Shown: positions 8,362 through 17,428, counted from the first letter of the stretch. The stretch: DNA of 64,000 nt from Mangrovicoccus sp. HB161399 (GCF_013184745.1 NZ_JAATVU010000007.1:105679-169678); one strand, 5' to 3'. The notes: generated by a model not told the origin, from the letters alone. Translations and numbers: made by a program.

Positions 8362-8491
8362 TGCCCAGAAGAGGACTCGAACCTCCACGTCCTTACGGAC
8401 ACTAGCACCTGAAGCTAGCGCGTCTACCAATTCCGCCATCTGGGCCGATGTCGTGAGGGGGGCTTCTATGGGAGAGCCGGAGGGGTGTCAA
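8354..8491. repeat. 138-bp tandem duplication, copy 2 (contains tRNA-Leu)
   Basis: Second copy of the segment at 8084-8221. The tRNA parts are identical; the flank differs at four positions near 8459-8483. Confidence 0.9.
8359..8445 (-). tRNA. tRNA-Leu (anticodon CAG), copy 2
   Basis: Identical in sequence to the tRNA-Leu(CAG) at 8089-8175, with the same anticodon arm, class II variable arm and encoded CCA. The high usage of CTG in this GC-rich genome makes a double dose plausible. Confidence 0.97.
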
Positions 8492-8658
8492 CTCGGATTC
8501 GCCAAAAAATTCGGGCTTTCCGCGACGTCTGGCAACCGGCCGGGCGGTGCCGTTAACAGCGCTTCCATGGCTGCCGCGGTAAGAGCGCGACCAGTTGCAC
8601 CTTGTCGGGTCTGGCGCGGGCGGCTATCTCGAATCTGTACCGAGCTGGGAGGCGAGCC

Positions 8659-9642
8659 ATGGCGAAACTAGTGACGATCTTCGGCGGATCGGGGTTTGTC
8701 GGACGGCACATCGCGCGGCGCCTGGCCAAGGATGGCTGGCGGGTCCGCGTCGCGGTGCGCAAGCCCAATCTCGCGATGCACGTGAAGCCCTACGGCGTCG
8801 TCGGGCAGGTGGAGCCGGTCTTCTGCAACATCCGCGACGACGCCTCGGTGCGCGAGGTGCTGACCGGCGCGGATGCGGTGGTGAACTGCGTCGGCGTCCT
8901 GGTCGAGAGCGGGAAGAACAGCTTCGGCGCCGTGCAGGCCGAAGGCCCCGGCCGGATCGCGCGGATCGCCGCCGAGATGGGCATTTCCCGCATGGTGCAG
9001 ATCTCGGCGATCGGCGCCGATGCGGACAGCGCCAGCGAATACGCCCGCAGCAAGGCGGCAGGCGAAGCGGCCGTGCTGGAGGCGCTGCCCGGCGCGATGA
9101 TCCTGCGGCCCTCGGTAATCTTCGGGCCCGGCGACAGCTTCTTCAACCGCTTCGCCGACATGGCGAAATTCGGGCCGGTCCTGCCGATCACCGGCGCGGA
9201 TACGAAATTCCAGCCGGTCTATGTCGATGACGTGGCCGCGGCGGCGGAGCTCTACCTGCTCGGCAAGGCCGAGGGCGGCGTGTACGAGCTTGGCGGTCCC
9301 GAGGTGAAGACCTTCCGCGAGCTGATGCGCGACATGCTGGCGGTGATCCGCAAGCGCCGCGCGGTGATGTCCCTGCCGGGATTCGCGGCGCGCGGCATGG
9401 CCTGGAGCTTCGACATGCTGCAGAAGGCCAGCGGCGGGCTTTTCGTCAACCACATGCTGACCCGCGACCAGCTGAAGAACCTGGCCCGCGACAATGTCGT
9501 CTCCGAAGGCGCGAAGGGATTTGCCGATCTCGGCCTCGCCCCGGCGGCGATGGGCGCCGTGCTGCCCGGCTATCTCTGGCGCTTCCGCACCGACGGCCAG
9601 TATGCGATTCTCAAGGATGCGGCGGACGATCTGAAGGCCTGA
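8659..9642 (+). CDS. NDUFA9-like NAD(P)-dependent complex I-associated protein
   Basis: This 327-residue protein is of the atypical short-chain dehydrogenase/NAD-epimerase fold. The Rossmann motif TIFGGSGFVGRHIAR is at residues 5-19, with RVAVRKPNLAMHVKPYG nearby and an ILRPSVIFGPGDSFFNRF segment typical of the alphaproteobacterial homologues of mitochondrial NDUFA9. In these bacteria the protein is linked to respiratory complex I assembly or stability or quinone-related metabolism; direct catalysis is uncertain. The start at ATG 8659 has a GGGAGGCG site upstream; a longer version from 8602 lacks one. It is convergent with the YihY gene, with only four bases between stops. Confidence 0.85.
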   Translation: MAKLVTIFGGSGFVGRHIARRLAKDGWRVRVAVRKPNLAMHVKPYGVVGQVEPVFCNIRDDASVREVLTGADAVVNCVGVLVESGKNSFGAVQAEGPGRIARIAAEMGISRMVQISAIGADADSASEYARSKAAGEAAVLEALPGAMILRPSVIFGPGDSFFNRFADMAKFGPVLPITGADTKFQPVYVDDVAAAAELYLLGKAEGGVYELGGPEVKTFRELMRDMLAVIRKRRAVMSLPGFAARGMAWSFDMLQKASGGLFVNHMLTRDQLKNLARDNVVSEGAKGFADLGLAPAAMGAVLPGYLWRFRTDGQYAILKDAADDLKA

Positions 9643-9646
9643 GCCC

Positions 9647-10567
9647 TCAGATTTCCGCCAGCGCGTCGGTTTCCTGCGAGGCCCGCGCAGCTTCCTCGCG
9701 GTCGCGGTTGTAGCGTTCCAGCTCGGCATTCAGCGCCGCACCCAGCAGCACGACATAGATCGTGATGTAGAGGAACATCAGCAGCGCCACGACCGCGCCG
9801 ATCGAGCCGTAGACCTGGCTGTAATTGCCGAAATTGCTCAGGTAGTAGCTGAAGCCGAACGTCGCCGCGCCCCAGACAGTGATCGACAGCACCGAGCCGG
9901 GGGTGAAGAACCCGGTCATCGGGTGCTTCACGTTGGGCGCGAAGCGGTAGAGCAGCCAGACCCCGGTGAAGACCAGCGACAGCGAGATGAACCAGCGGGC
10001 GACTTGCAGCAGCAGGCCGTTGACCCAGGCCAGCAGCCCGGCAGGCAGGTTCTCGGCAAGGAAGGGCAGGTTCAGCACGGTGGTGATGATCGGCACGACC
10101 ACCAGCGCCAGGATGGCCGTGACGGCCACGAGGCTCAGCGCCAGGGTCATGGCGAAGGACAGCGCCATCGCGTGCCAGCCCTTGCGGGAGCGGCCGTGAT
10201 AGACGGCATTCAGCCCGCGGATCAGCGCGTCCGTGCCCTTGCGTGCCGACCACAGCGCGGCCAGCGTGCTGACCGCCGTCGCCCAGCCCAGCGTGCTGTT
10301 CGAGGTCAGGATCATGCGGTGGACCTGGCTGTCGATGATCTGGAATGCCTCCGGGGGCATGAAACCCTCCAGGAGCATCATCTGCTCCTCGACTGCCTTG
10401 GGATCGGCGATGAATCCCATCAGCGCGACCACCGCGGCGATGGCCGGGAAGACGGACAGCATCGAGAAGAACGCGCCGCCGGCCGCGACCAGCGTCAGGT
10501 TCGCCTCGTCGATCCGCGCCTGCATGTTCATGGCGAATCGCCAGGCGGTCTTGATGGCTTGCAGCAC
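9647..10567 (-). CDS. YihY/virulence factor BrkB family membrane protein
   Basis: This inner-membrane protein of 306 residues has about six hydrophobic segments (for example TLVAAGGAFFSMLSVFPAIAA, ALSFAMTLALSLVAVTAILA and VVALLMFLYITIYVVLLGAA). The pattern NLTLVAAGGAFFSMLSVFPA and the ending YITIYVVLLGAALNAELERYNR are diagnostic of the UPF0761/YihY group, once annotated as RNase BN. Function is unknown. It is a single gene, convergent with the NDUFA9-like gene. Confidence 0.9.
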   Translation of the reverse strand: MLQAIKTAWRFAMNMQARIDEANLTLVAAGGAFFSMLSVFPAIAAVVALMGFIADPKAVEEQMMLLEGFMPPEAFQIIDSQVHRMILTSNSTLGWATAVSTLAALWSARKGTDALIRGLNAVYHGRSRKGWHAMALSFAMTLALSLVAVTAILALVVVPIITTVLNLPFLAENLPAGLLAWVNGLLLQVARWFISLSLVFTGVWLLYRFAPNVKHPMTGFFTPGSVLSITVWGAATFGFSYYLSNFGNYSQVYGSIGAVVALLMFLYITIYVVLLGAALNAELERYNRDREEAARASQETDALAEI

Positions 10568-10636
10568 TCTGGCACCTCCTTGTCACCCAGCCGTGATAGC
10601 ATGGGCGGGAAGGTGCCTGAACCGACGCAAGGGAAA

Positions 10637-10662
10637 AGGCGCCCGGAAAGCTCCGGACGCCT
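10637..10662 (-). terminator. Intrinsic terminator of the beta-helix protein gene
   Basis: AGGCGCCCGGA (10637-10647) pairs with TCCGGACGCCT (10652-10662), an 11-bp stem with one mismatch, and is followed on the minus strand by TTTTCCCTTG. It lies 25 bases after the stop of the gene that ends at 10687. Confidence 0.75.
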
Positions 10663-10686
10663 GCATTTCGGTAACGGTCTTCGGTG

Positions 10687-12618
10687 TCAGCGGAAGGACG
10701 CGGCCACCGTGGTCGAGCTGCCGGTGGACAGCGCCGCGCCGCTCGACTGCAGCACCCGAAGCTCCAGGACGTCGCCGCCGCCGACTTCGATCCAGTCGCT
10801 GGTGCCCGAGAGGATCGACGGTCCGCCCGACGCGGCGGGCACGGCGATGTTCAGATCCATGCCCGGCACGCCGTTTTTCAGCACCTGCAGGCGGCGGAGG
10901 CCCGCGCCGCCCTGGCCGAACTCGACCGTCGCGCGCAGGCGGATGCGGGTGATCGCGCGGTTCTCGGGGATGACGATCTGGGTCGGCGCCGCGGCGTCCC
11001 AGGCGCCGTCGACGGTGTCATGTGCGGAGAGCTTGGCAGTCCAGGCCAGCGTCTCCCAGGTGCCGTCCGCCAGCGGCTGCCCCGGCGCGTCGAGCGACAG
11101 CGACAGGCCGTAGGGCTCGCGCAGGTTCAGGGAGGCCTTTTCGTCCGCTGCCGTGTCGTCGACCTCTGCCGCGACCGTGCCCTGGAAGGCACCGGGCTCG
11201 TAGACCGCCTGGCCGGTGCCGGCACCCTTCTCGAAATAGGTCGACATGACGGCAAGGCTGGTGACCCGGTTCTTCCGGATCTCGATGCGGTCGGTGACAT
11301 AGCCGGTGGCGGTGCTGGTATCGACCATCCTCACGCCGACGCGGCGGGTGTCGCCGGCCTCGTGATGGATGTTGTGGTCGATGTTGAAGTCGATGCAGTG
11401 GTCCAGGTAGATATCCGCCGGCGGCGCCCAGGAGGTGTTGGTATTCGTCTTCTGGAAGAAGGCGTTGCGGTGGATTTGCCCGAGCCGCGATCCCTTGATC
11501 TTCAGCCCGTGGTCGCGGAAGTCGAAGAAGCAGTCGCTGATCACCAGCTCGGGCTCGGCACCGGTGCGGAACCACTCGATCGCGATCTTGCAGGTCGGGC
11601 ACCGCACGTTGTGGAACAGCGCGCGCTCGGCCTCGATGGTGCCTGCGGGCTGCGCGCCGTCGGGATGGCCGCGGCAGATCACCGGGCGGGCGACGAAGTA
11701 GAACTGGATGTCGCGGATGATCGGGGCATAAGCGCCGTCGATCACCAGCCCGTCCTCCATCCGCCACAGGACCGAGCTGTCGGTCCAGTCGTCCAGCTGC
11801 TTCACGTTGTTCACCAGCGGACCGGAGATGTGGCAGTTCTCGAAGACCATCCTCCAGGCGCCGGTGAAATCGAATCCCTTCGTGAAATGGTCGTCATAGG
11901 GCGCGCCGGAGCTCATGTGCGCGTCATAGCCCTGCACCAGCAGGTCGCGCACCACCAGCGAGCAGTTGCGCCGCGAGCCGCCGTTCAGCGGCAGGGTCGC
12001 GGTCAGCGGGCGGCCGTCGACGCGGCCATCGGCGAGCAGCGCGAATTTCTCGAAATGGAAATAGGGGGCGCGGTTGCCGCCGGTGAAGATCGGCCCGTGC
12101 GACACGCTCGCGCCGTCGACGACGATGCGGCTGACCTCGGTGCCCATGCCGTAGATGCCGAGGCTCATGTTGTCGCCGGGGAGGTTGATCGTCTCCTCCA
12201 CCGGGCTTTCCAGCGAGAAGATGCCCGGCGGGATCACCAGGGCGCCGCCGCGCTTCTCCCGTGCATAGGCCACGAAATTGCGCAGCGCCGGCCCGATGTC
12301 GGAGCCGCGGTTGTCTACGATCTTGCCGAAATGCCTCAGGTCGACGGTCTGCGCCATCTCGAACCACTGGCCGTTGTTGGACTGCGCCCGCATCGGGTGG
12401 ACGGGCTGGTTCAGCGCCGGAACGTAGAGATAGGGCGAGGGCATGCTGCCGGCCTCGTGGGCTGCAAGCTCTACCGCGGGGACCGACTCGCTGATATTCA
12501 CTGATCCGATGTCGCTGGCCATCATCGGACCGACTTCCAGGCCGGGAAGGTTCTGCTTCGGTCCCGGCGCCGTGCCGAGTTCGGCCTCGAATTCTGAAGA
12601 GGTGATCGTCTGGGTCAT
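10687..12618 (-). CDS. Right-handed beta-helix protein, pectate-lyase-like fold
   Basis: This protein has 643 residues. The region from about residue 90 (VDLRHFGKIVDNRGSDIGPAL to GALVIPPGIFSLESPV) matches the N-terminal cap of Pectate_lyase_3/glycosyl-hydrolase-28-like parallel beta helices. It is followed by regular strand-turn repeats containing many Asn, His and Asp residues. The C-terminal 150 residues look like a separate beta-sandwich domain. No classical signal peptide is visible, so export, if any, may use a type I system. Such proteins bind or cleave acidic polysaccharides, but no catalytic residues can be assigned. It is monocistronic, with its own terminator downstream. Confidence 0.7.
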   Translation of the reverse strand: MTQTITSSEFEAELGTAPGPKQNLPGLEVGPMMASDIGSVNISESVPAVELAAHEAGSMPSPYLYVPALNQPVHPMRAQSNNGQWFEMAQTVDLRHFGKIVDNRGSDIGPALRNFVAYAREKRGGALVIPPGIFSLESPVEETINLPGDNMSLGIYGMGTEVSRIVVDGASVSHGPIFTGGNRAPYFHFEKFALLADGRVDGRPLTATLPLNGGSRRNCSLVVRDLLVQGYDAHMSSGAPYDDHFTKGFDFTGAWRMVFENCHISGPLVNNVKQLDDWTDSSVLWRMEDGLVIDGAYAPIIRDIQFYFVARPVICRGHPDGAQPAGTIEAERALFHNVRCPTCKIAIEWFRTGAEPELVISDCFFDFRDHGLKIKGSRLGQIHRNAFFQKTNTNTSWAPPADIYLDHCIDFNIDHNIHHEAGDTRRVGVRMVDTSTATGYVTDRIEIRKNRVTSLAVMSTYFEKGAGTGQAVYEPGAFQGTVAAEVDDTAADEKASLNLREPYGLSLSLDAPGQPLADGTWETLAWTAKLSAHDTVDGAWDAAAPTQIVIPENRAITRIRLRATVEFGQGGAGLRRLQVLKNGVPGMDLNIAVPAASGGPSILSGTSDWIEVGGGDVLELRVLQSSGAALSTGSSTTVAASFR

Positions 12619-12727
12619 GTCGGCTCCACCGGTTCGTGCATGGCCGGAGAAGCTAGGCGGTGCGGCTGATCAAAGCCTGAGCGGCACGGGCGCGCCGTTC
12701 AGGCCCCGTTAATCCCGGTCCAGGAGG

Positions 12728-13600
12728 TCAGAGCGACAGGGTCCGCTCGCGCAGCCAAGCCACGAAGCCGCGCGGATCGCTGGCCCAGCCTCGGCTTTCC
12801 TCGGGCGGAATCGGAGTGCCGACGATCGGCGCCTGGGGCTTGTTCAGCGCGGCCACCACTTCGTGGATCAGCAGGCCCTGGCGCAGCGTCGGCGAAAGCT
12901 GGTTGGCGATCTGGTACCAGCGGCTGTTCTGCCCGGGGAAGCGGACCGGCAGGACCGTGGCGCCGCTGCGCTGGATCATCTTGGCGGTGAACGGGTTCCA
13001 GTCGGCTTCCAGGGCCGGGCCGAACCAGGTCTGCGAGGCAGCCACCACGCCCGAGGGGAACAGCACGATGGCGCCGCCCTGGCCGAGATGCTCCATCGCC
13101 CTGCGGCGCATCTCCAGGTTCTGCTGCAGCGCATCGGACTCGTGCGGGAAGGGGACGGGCAGCATGAAACGCCTGATCTCGTCCACCCCGGTCAGCAGCG
13201 ACCGGGTCAGGATCTTGTAGTCCTGGCGGACGCGGCCGATCAGATCGCCCAGGATCATGCCGTCGACCAGCCCGTGCGGATGGTTCGCGACGACGATCAG
13301 CGGACCGCTTCGCGGAATCCGGTCGATCTGGTCGTGCGGGGTGTGCAGGGCGATGCCCATGATGTCCAGCGCGCGGCGCCAGAAGGCCTGGCCCTCGGGC
13401 ACGCCGGAACGCTCGAATTCCCGAATCAGCCGCAGAAGGGTCAGCTTGCCGGTCATCCACTCCATGCCGCGGATGGCCTGCGCCTTCAGCGGGCTGTCGA
13501 AAGTCGTCGCATAGGACAGCTTCCGCTTGTCGTACGGAACGTAATCCGGGCCCTCGACCGTGGCGTCCTGATAACTCTCAACCACTTCCTGTCCATCCAT
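12728..13600 (-). CDS. Lysophospholipid acyltransferase (PlsC/OlsA-like)
   Basis: This protein of 290 residues carries the acyltransferase motifs VVANHPHGLVDGMI (catalytic His-Asp block, of the NHPxG.xDG variant seen in lysophospholipid and ornithine-lipid acyltransferases), VPFPHESDALQQN, GGAIVLFPSGVVA (the FPEG-like motif) and GATVLPVRFPGQN. It should transfer an acyl chain from acyl-CoA or acyl-ACP to a lyso-lipid at the inner face of the membrane. Whether the acceptor is lyso-phosphatidate or lyso-ornithine lipid cannot be decided. It is alone on its strand, upstream of hpr only by position. Confidence 0.8.
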   Translation of the reverse strand: MDGQEVVESYQDATVEGPDYVPYDKRKLSYATTFDSPLKAQAIRGMEWMTGKLTLLRLIREFERSGVPEGQAFWRRALDIMGIALHTPHDQIDRIPRSGPLIVVANHPHGLVDGMILGDLIGRVRQDYKILTRSLLTGVDEIRRFMLPVPFPHESDALQQNLEMRRRAMEHLGQGGAIVLFPSGVVAASQTWFGPALEADWNPFTAKMIQRSGATVLPVRFPGQNSRWYQIANQLSPTLRQGLLIHEVVAALNKPQAPIVGTPIPPEESRGWASDPRGFVAWLRERTLSL

Positions 13601-13632
13601 CCTGTCGGTCCGGCCGCCCGGCTTGCAGAGGA

Positions 13633-13911
13633 TCAGAAGTCTTCCCCGAACCGGTTGGCGACCAGATCTTCCAAGGCCTGGGCCAGCTTTGCTGCTTCCG
13701 GTCCGCAGGTCTCGACCTCAATAGTGGTTCCCTTGGAAGCTGCCAACATCAAAAGCCCCATGATGCTGTCTCCGGACGCACTGAGGCCTTCGCGCGACAC
13801 GGTCGCCCTGGCATCATGGTTCTCGACCACCTCGGCAAGCTTGGCCGAGGCGCGGGCATGCAGCCCCTTTTCGTTAATGATTTCGAGGGTCCGCCGTGTT
13901 TGTTGCGGCAT
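13633..13911 (-). CDS. PTS phosphocarrier protein HPr
   Basis: This 92-residue HPr domain protein has the phosphorylated His18 in EKGLHARASAKL and the regulatory Ser49 in GDSIMGLLML, the site used by HprK. It carries phosphate from EI-Ntr to PtsN and to the mannose-type EIIA encoded just upstream. The start at ATG 13911 overlaps the end of the EIIA gene by 38 bases. No sugar permease is present, so the system is regulatory only. Confidence 0.93.
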   Translation of the reverse strand: MPQQTRRTLEIINEKGLHARASAKLAEVVENHDARATVSREGLSASGDSIMGLLMLAASKGTTIEVETCGPEAAKLAQALEDLVANRFGEDF

Positions 13912-14314
13912 GGGCGTGATCGTCAAGCGGCGCTCCGTCAAAGCTGTTGATGTATTTCTTGCCGGCGGCGAGCGCGGATTCAACCGCCAGCGCGACCGGC
14001 TGGCCGCGCAGCTTCGCCAGCTTGATCAGCATGGGAAGGTTGGCCCCGGCCATGATCTTGCGCTTTTCCTGGACGCAGGCAGGCAGCGACAGGTTCGAGG
14101 GCGAGCCGCCGAACATGTCGGTCACCACCACGACGCCGTCGCCCTGGTCGACCGCATTCGCGGCGGCGATGATCTCGGCCGTCTTCATCTCCCGGTTGTC
14201 TTCGGCGGCAATGGCAATCGGCACGATGCCGGTCTGGGGGCCAAGGATATGTTCCAGCGCCGAGAGATACTCCCGTGCCAGACCCCCATGTGCGACAATA
14301 ACGATGCCAATCAA
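13874..14314 (-). CDS. PTS EIIA component, mannose/fructose class, regulatory
   Basis: This 146-residue EIIA-Man domain has the phosphorylated His9 in IVIVAHGGLA and the VTDMFGGSPSN loop characteristic of the fold. No EIIB or membrane subunit follows, as is usual in alphaproteobacteria, where this EIIA serves in phosphorylation-dependent regulation. It starts within four bases of the rapZ stop and overlaps hpr, so rapZ-EIIA-hpr form one unit with hprK upstream. Confidence 0.92.
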   Translation of the reverse strand: MIGIVIVAHGGLAREYLSALEHILGPQTGIVPIAIAAEDNREMKTAEIIAAANAVDQGDGVVVVTDMFGGSPSNLSLPACVQEKRKIMAGANLPMLIKLAKLRGQPVALAVESALAAGKKYINSFDGAPLDDHAHAATNTADPRNH

Positions 14315-14320
14315 GCTGCG

Positions 14321-15238
14321 TCACCCGGTTCTTGCCGCAGCGGCGACCATGCCGCGCCGCTCCAGCTCATGATGTCGAATAGACACGCCCCAGCCCTTCG
14401 CTGCAAGCGCGGCCGCCAACTTTTCTGCAAGCGCAACCGAACGGTGCTGCCCGCCGGTGCAGCCGAACCCGAGCGACAGATGGGACTTTCCCTCCTCCAG
14501 ATAGGCAGGCAGGAGGAATTCCGCCAGATCCGCGACCTTCGAGAAGTACGCATCGAAGCGCGGATCTTCGGAAATATAGGCCGAAACCTCTGCCGAGCGC
14601 CCGTCGAGCGCGCGCAGGGCCGCCGACCAGTAGGGGTTCCGCAGGAAGCGCACGTCGAAGATCATGTCGATGCCGCGCGGCAGGCCGCGCTTGTAGCTGA
14701 AGGAATGCACCGAGAGGGCCAGCCGCTGTGCGCTCGACCCGCCGAACCAGCGGTCGAGTTCGGCGCGCAGCTCGTGCGGGGTCAGATCGGAGGTGTCGAT
14801 CAGGAAATCCGCGCGGACCTGGATCGGCCGCATCAGGTCGAGTTCGCGCTCCACTCCGGCGGCCGCGGTCTCGGCCGGGGCCAGCGGGTGGCGGCGGCGG
14901 GTTTCGGAATAGCGCCGCACCAGGATGTCGGCGCGGGAATCCAGATATATCAACTCCAGGTTGACGTCCGGGTCGCGGGTCAGCGCTTCGATCATCTCGA
15001 TCAGCGCGGCGACGCTGAAATCGCGGTTGCGCACATCGAGCCCCAGCACAAGCGGGCGCCCCAGCGGCGCGCCGTCGATCAGCGCGGGCACCAAGCTCAG
15101 CGGCAGGTTGTCGATGGTTTCGCAGCCCATGTCCTCGAGGGCGCGGATCGCGGTCGAGCGTCCCGCCCCGGACGGTCCGGTGACGAAGATCACCCGGTGA
15201 TGTCCGGCCGGTTCGGCGTGTCCTGGGCGTGATGTCAT
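14321..15238 (-). CDS. rapZ: RNase adapter protein RapZ
   Basis: This protein of 305 residues has an N-terminal P-loop GPSGAGRST at residues 21-29. Its C-terminal domain contains the CTGGQHRSVALAEKL motif that in E. coli binds glucosamine 6-phosphate and sRNA and guides RNase E to GlmZ. In alphaproteobacteria without GlmZ the role is less clear, but its linkage to HprK and HPr is strongly conserved. The start ATG 15238 overlaps the hprK stop; a longer version lacks support. Confidence 0.93.
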   Translation of the reverse strand: MTSRPGHAEPAGHHRVIFVTGPSGAGRSTAIRALEDMGCETIDNLPLSLVPALIDGAPLGRPLVLGLDVRNRDFSVAALIEMIEALTRDPDVNLELIYLDSRADILVRRYSETRRRHPLAPAETAAAGVERELDLMRPIQVRADFLIDTSDLTPHELRAELDRWFGGSSAQRLALSVHSFSYKRGLPRGIDMIFDVRFLRNPYWSAALRALDGRSAEVSAYISEDPRFDAYFSKVADLAEFLLPAYLEEGKSHLSLGFGCTGGQHRSVALAEKLAAALAAKGWGVSIRHHELERRGMVAAAARTG

Positions 15239-15678
15239 GCCGGCAAGGTCCCCCGTCCCGTGACATATTGCAGAATCCCTGCAGGAAAATGCACGGAATC
15301 CACCTTTTTTAGCACCGGAAGGGACAAACCGAGCAGCCGGATGTGCGCGGCTTCGGGCAGGCGTTGCGTTTCGGTGACAGAAAGGTCGATCACCAGCGCA
15401 ACCGGGGCAGGCGGGACCAGCTCGGCCCGGATCAGCCCGATGCCGCGGCATTCGATGGCCCTGGGCAGCGAGGGCGGCGCTGCGGCGATGATCTGATCAT
15501 TTTCAGCGCGGAGCAAGGTGACGTCATCGGCGATCAGCCCGGCGCCGAGCGCCATGAGCTGCAGGGCGAGCGCGGATTTCCCGCTTCCCGATGGGCCTTC
15601 GATCAGGACAGCGCGGCCGTCGATCGCAACGGTCGAGGCATGCCGTGTCTCTTGGCGGTCAGGCGGGCTTGGATGCAT
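15235..15678 (-). CDS. hprK: HPr kinase/phosphorylase, short alphaproteobacterial form
   Basis: This protein of 147 residues corresponds only to the C-terminal catalytic domain of HprK. Walker A GPSGSGKS is at residues 28-35, the ADDV segment follows, and the IECRGIGLI motif is present. The N-terminal domain of Firmicute HprK is missing, as usual in alphaproteobacteria. It phosphorylates HPr on Ser49 and thereby links carbon state to the PTS relay. It overlaps the upstream kinase-like gene by 20 bases and rapZ by four, indicating tight coupling with ChvI signalling. Confidence 0.92.
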   Translation of the reverse strand: MHPSPPDRQETRHASTVAIDGRAVLIEGPSGSGKSALALQLMALGAGLIADDVTLLRAENDQIIAAAPPSLPRAIECRGIGLIRAELVPPAPVALVIDLSVTETQRLPEAAHIRLLGLSLPVLKKVDSVHFPAGILQYVTGRGTLPA

Positions 15679-16318
15679 CCGGTCCTTGGGTCAGTCTCAG
15701 GCGGTAGCGGCGGCAAGCGCCCGGAACCAGCGGGCCGGACTCCTCCGTGCCGGTCCAGTCTCCATCGGCGGCAAGCAGGCTGTCAATGGCAGGCAGGCCG
15801 TCCGCAGCGCCGCGCGGGCAGGTGATGGAGAGCTCCCAGAGCAGCCCGCCGCCGTCGCGCAACAGCCGGAACGCGATCCGGCTGCCGTCCCGGGCAGTGG
15901 CCGCGGCGGCCCAGGCGGACTGCGCCACGCAGATGGCGCCGGGCACGGTGATCGCGGCGGCGTTCGCCCTCAGGACTTGGGTCTCCATCTCGACCGATAC
16001 GCCGCGCGACCGGGCGGCGGCGGCGGCGGATTCCAGGTCGTGCGCGAGAAGCGCCTCCAGCGCGCCGACGCCTGGCGCCCTGGCAGAGGCCAGCATCTGC
16101 GCCAGCCGGCCGACATCGGACAGCATCTGCTCGAGCATCATCTGCTCGAAGCCGCCGCCGGAATTCTCCAGCAGGGTCTCGGTGCCGAGCTGGAGCGCGG
16201 TCAGCGGGCTGCGCAGGTCATGGACCAGGTCCCTGAGCCCGGATTTCTGCTGTGCCAGGGCCGTGGCCATGGCCTCGAGCAGGCCGGCTCGCGGCGGAAG
16301 CGGGTTGTGCTTGTTCAC
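15659..16318 (-). CDS. Soluble degenerate histidine-kinase-like (phosphotransferase-like) protein in the chvG position
   Basis: This protein sits exactly where the sensor kinase ChvG is found in related genomes, between chvI and hprK, but is only 219 residues from a GTG at 16318 (GGAAGG site four bases upstream). His33 lies in a clear H-box (LVHDLRSPLTALQLG) followed by a helix pair, so a dimerisation/phosphotransfer domain is likely. No membrane helix, periplasmic sensor or HAMP domain is present. In the C-terminal half I see no N, G1 or G2 box of an ATPase domain. This is closer to histidine phosphotransferases such as ChpT than to a full kinase. It may relay phosphate from another kinase to ChvI, or inhibit it. 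The 88 bases before chvI hold no remnant of a sensor. Confidence 0.7.
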   Translation of the reverse strand: MNKHNPLPPRAGLLEAMATALAQQKSGLRDLVHDLRSPLTALQLGTETLLENSGGGFEQMMLEQMLSDVGRLAQMLASARAPGVGALEALLAHDLESAAAAARSRGVSVEMETQVLRANAAAITVPGAICVAQSAWAAAATARDGSRIAFRLLRDGGGLLWELSITCPRGAADGLPAIDSLLAADGDWTGTEESGPLVPGACRRYRLRLTQGPDASKPA

Positions 16319-16519
16319 GGGGCCTTCCGACAGTTGCGGGCACGGCCGCTGGACCGGACCGGTTGCGGGACGGGCGGGCGGGGCAACGCTTCTGCTGCAG
16401 GTCCGGGCCGGGGGCCTGAGCCGCGCCGTCATTCGGACGGGCGGGCCGGACTGTCAGGCTCTGGCGGCCCTTTCGGGGCCGGTCCGGGCCGCGCGCGGCC
16501 GGGCCGCGGCGCCCGGCAG

Positions 16520-17329
16520 TCAGGCTCCGGCGGCGGCGGCCGGCCGGGGGGAATAGCGGTAGCCGATCCCGTAGAGCGTCTCGATGGCGCTGAAATCGGG
16601 ATCGACTGCGCGCATCTTCTTGCGCAGCCGCTTGATGTGGCTGTCGATGGTGCGGTCGTCGACATAGATGTTGTCGTCATAGGCGACATCCATCAGCTGG
16701 TCGCGCGACTTCACCACGCCGGGACGCTGGGCCAGCGCCACCAGCAGCTGGAATTCGGTGACGGTCAGGCTGACCGCTTCCCCGCGCCAGGTGACGGAGT
16801 GGCGTTCCGGGTCCATGCAGAGCTCGCCGCGCACCATCGAGGAGCTCTCCGGTTCCGGGTCGGCGGCAGGCTGTGCGGCGGCAGCTGCGTCCGGCAGGGG
16901 CATGCCGGGCATGTGGCGGCGGGCGCGGCGCAGGTTGGCGCGGATGCGCTCCAGCAGCAGCCGCTGGGCGAAGGGCTTGTGGACATAGTCGTCGGCGCCG
17001 AGCCGCAGCCCAAGCGCCTCGTCGATCTCGTCGTCGCGGCCGGTCACCATGATGATCGGGAAATCCCAGCCGGTGCGGATGCGCCGGACCAGTTCCATGC
17101 CGTCCATGCCCGGCATCACCAGGTCGATCAGCGCGATGTCGGGAATGTTCAGGGTCATGCCGTCGAAGGCGGCCTGCCCGTCGGCATAGGCATCGACGGC
17201 ATAGCCTTCGGCCTCCAGCATCAGGCATACCGTCTTCAGAATTGACGGATCGTCCTCGACCACGGCGGCGCGTATCCGCGGCTGAAGTTCCTGCTGACGA
17301 GAAACCGATCCTGTAGCCGTACCGGCCAT
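16520..17329 (-). CDS. chvI: Response regulator ChvI, OmpR class
   Basis: This protein of 269 residues starts at ATG 17329. The receiver domain has acidic residues E25-D27 (VVEDDPS), phosphoacceptor Asp69 (ALIDLVMPG) and the switch Lys in DDYVHKPF. The winged-helix DNA-binding domain ends with [20 protein letters not shown] and [13 protein letters not shown], near-signature sequences of ChvI. A 30-residue Ala/Pro linker joins the two. ChvI controls envelope, acid response and central carbon genes in alphaproteobacteria. It is divergent from pckA, which shares its 267-base regulatory region. Confidence 0.92.
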   Translation of the reverse strand: MAGTATGSVSRQQELQPRIRAAVVEDDPSILKTVCLMLEAEGYAVDAYADGQAAFDGMTLNIPDIALIDLVMPGMDGMELVRRIRTGWDFPIIMVTGRDDEIDEALGLRLGADDYVHKPFAQRLLLERIRANLRRARRHMPGMPLPDAAAAAQPAADPEPESSSMVRGELCMDPERHSVTWRGEAVSLTVTEFQLLVALAQRPGVVKSRDQLMDVAYDDNIYVDDRTIDSHIKRLRKKMRAVDPDFSAIETLYGIGYRYSPRPAAAAGA

Positions 17330-17428
17330 GATGCACCCCCAAATAGACTTGTGATTCGCTATTCCCACCCGGGGTTTTCTACCTCGCCGGTTGCAAACGA
17401 ATTCCTAACCGGGGCAGGCATTAATCAA

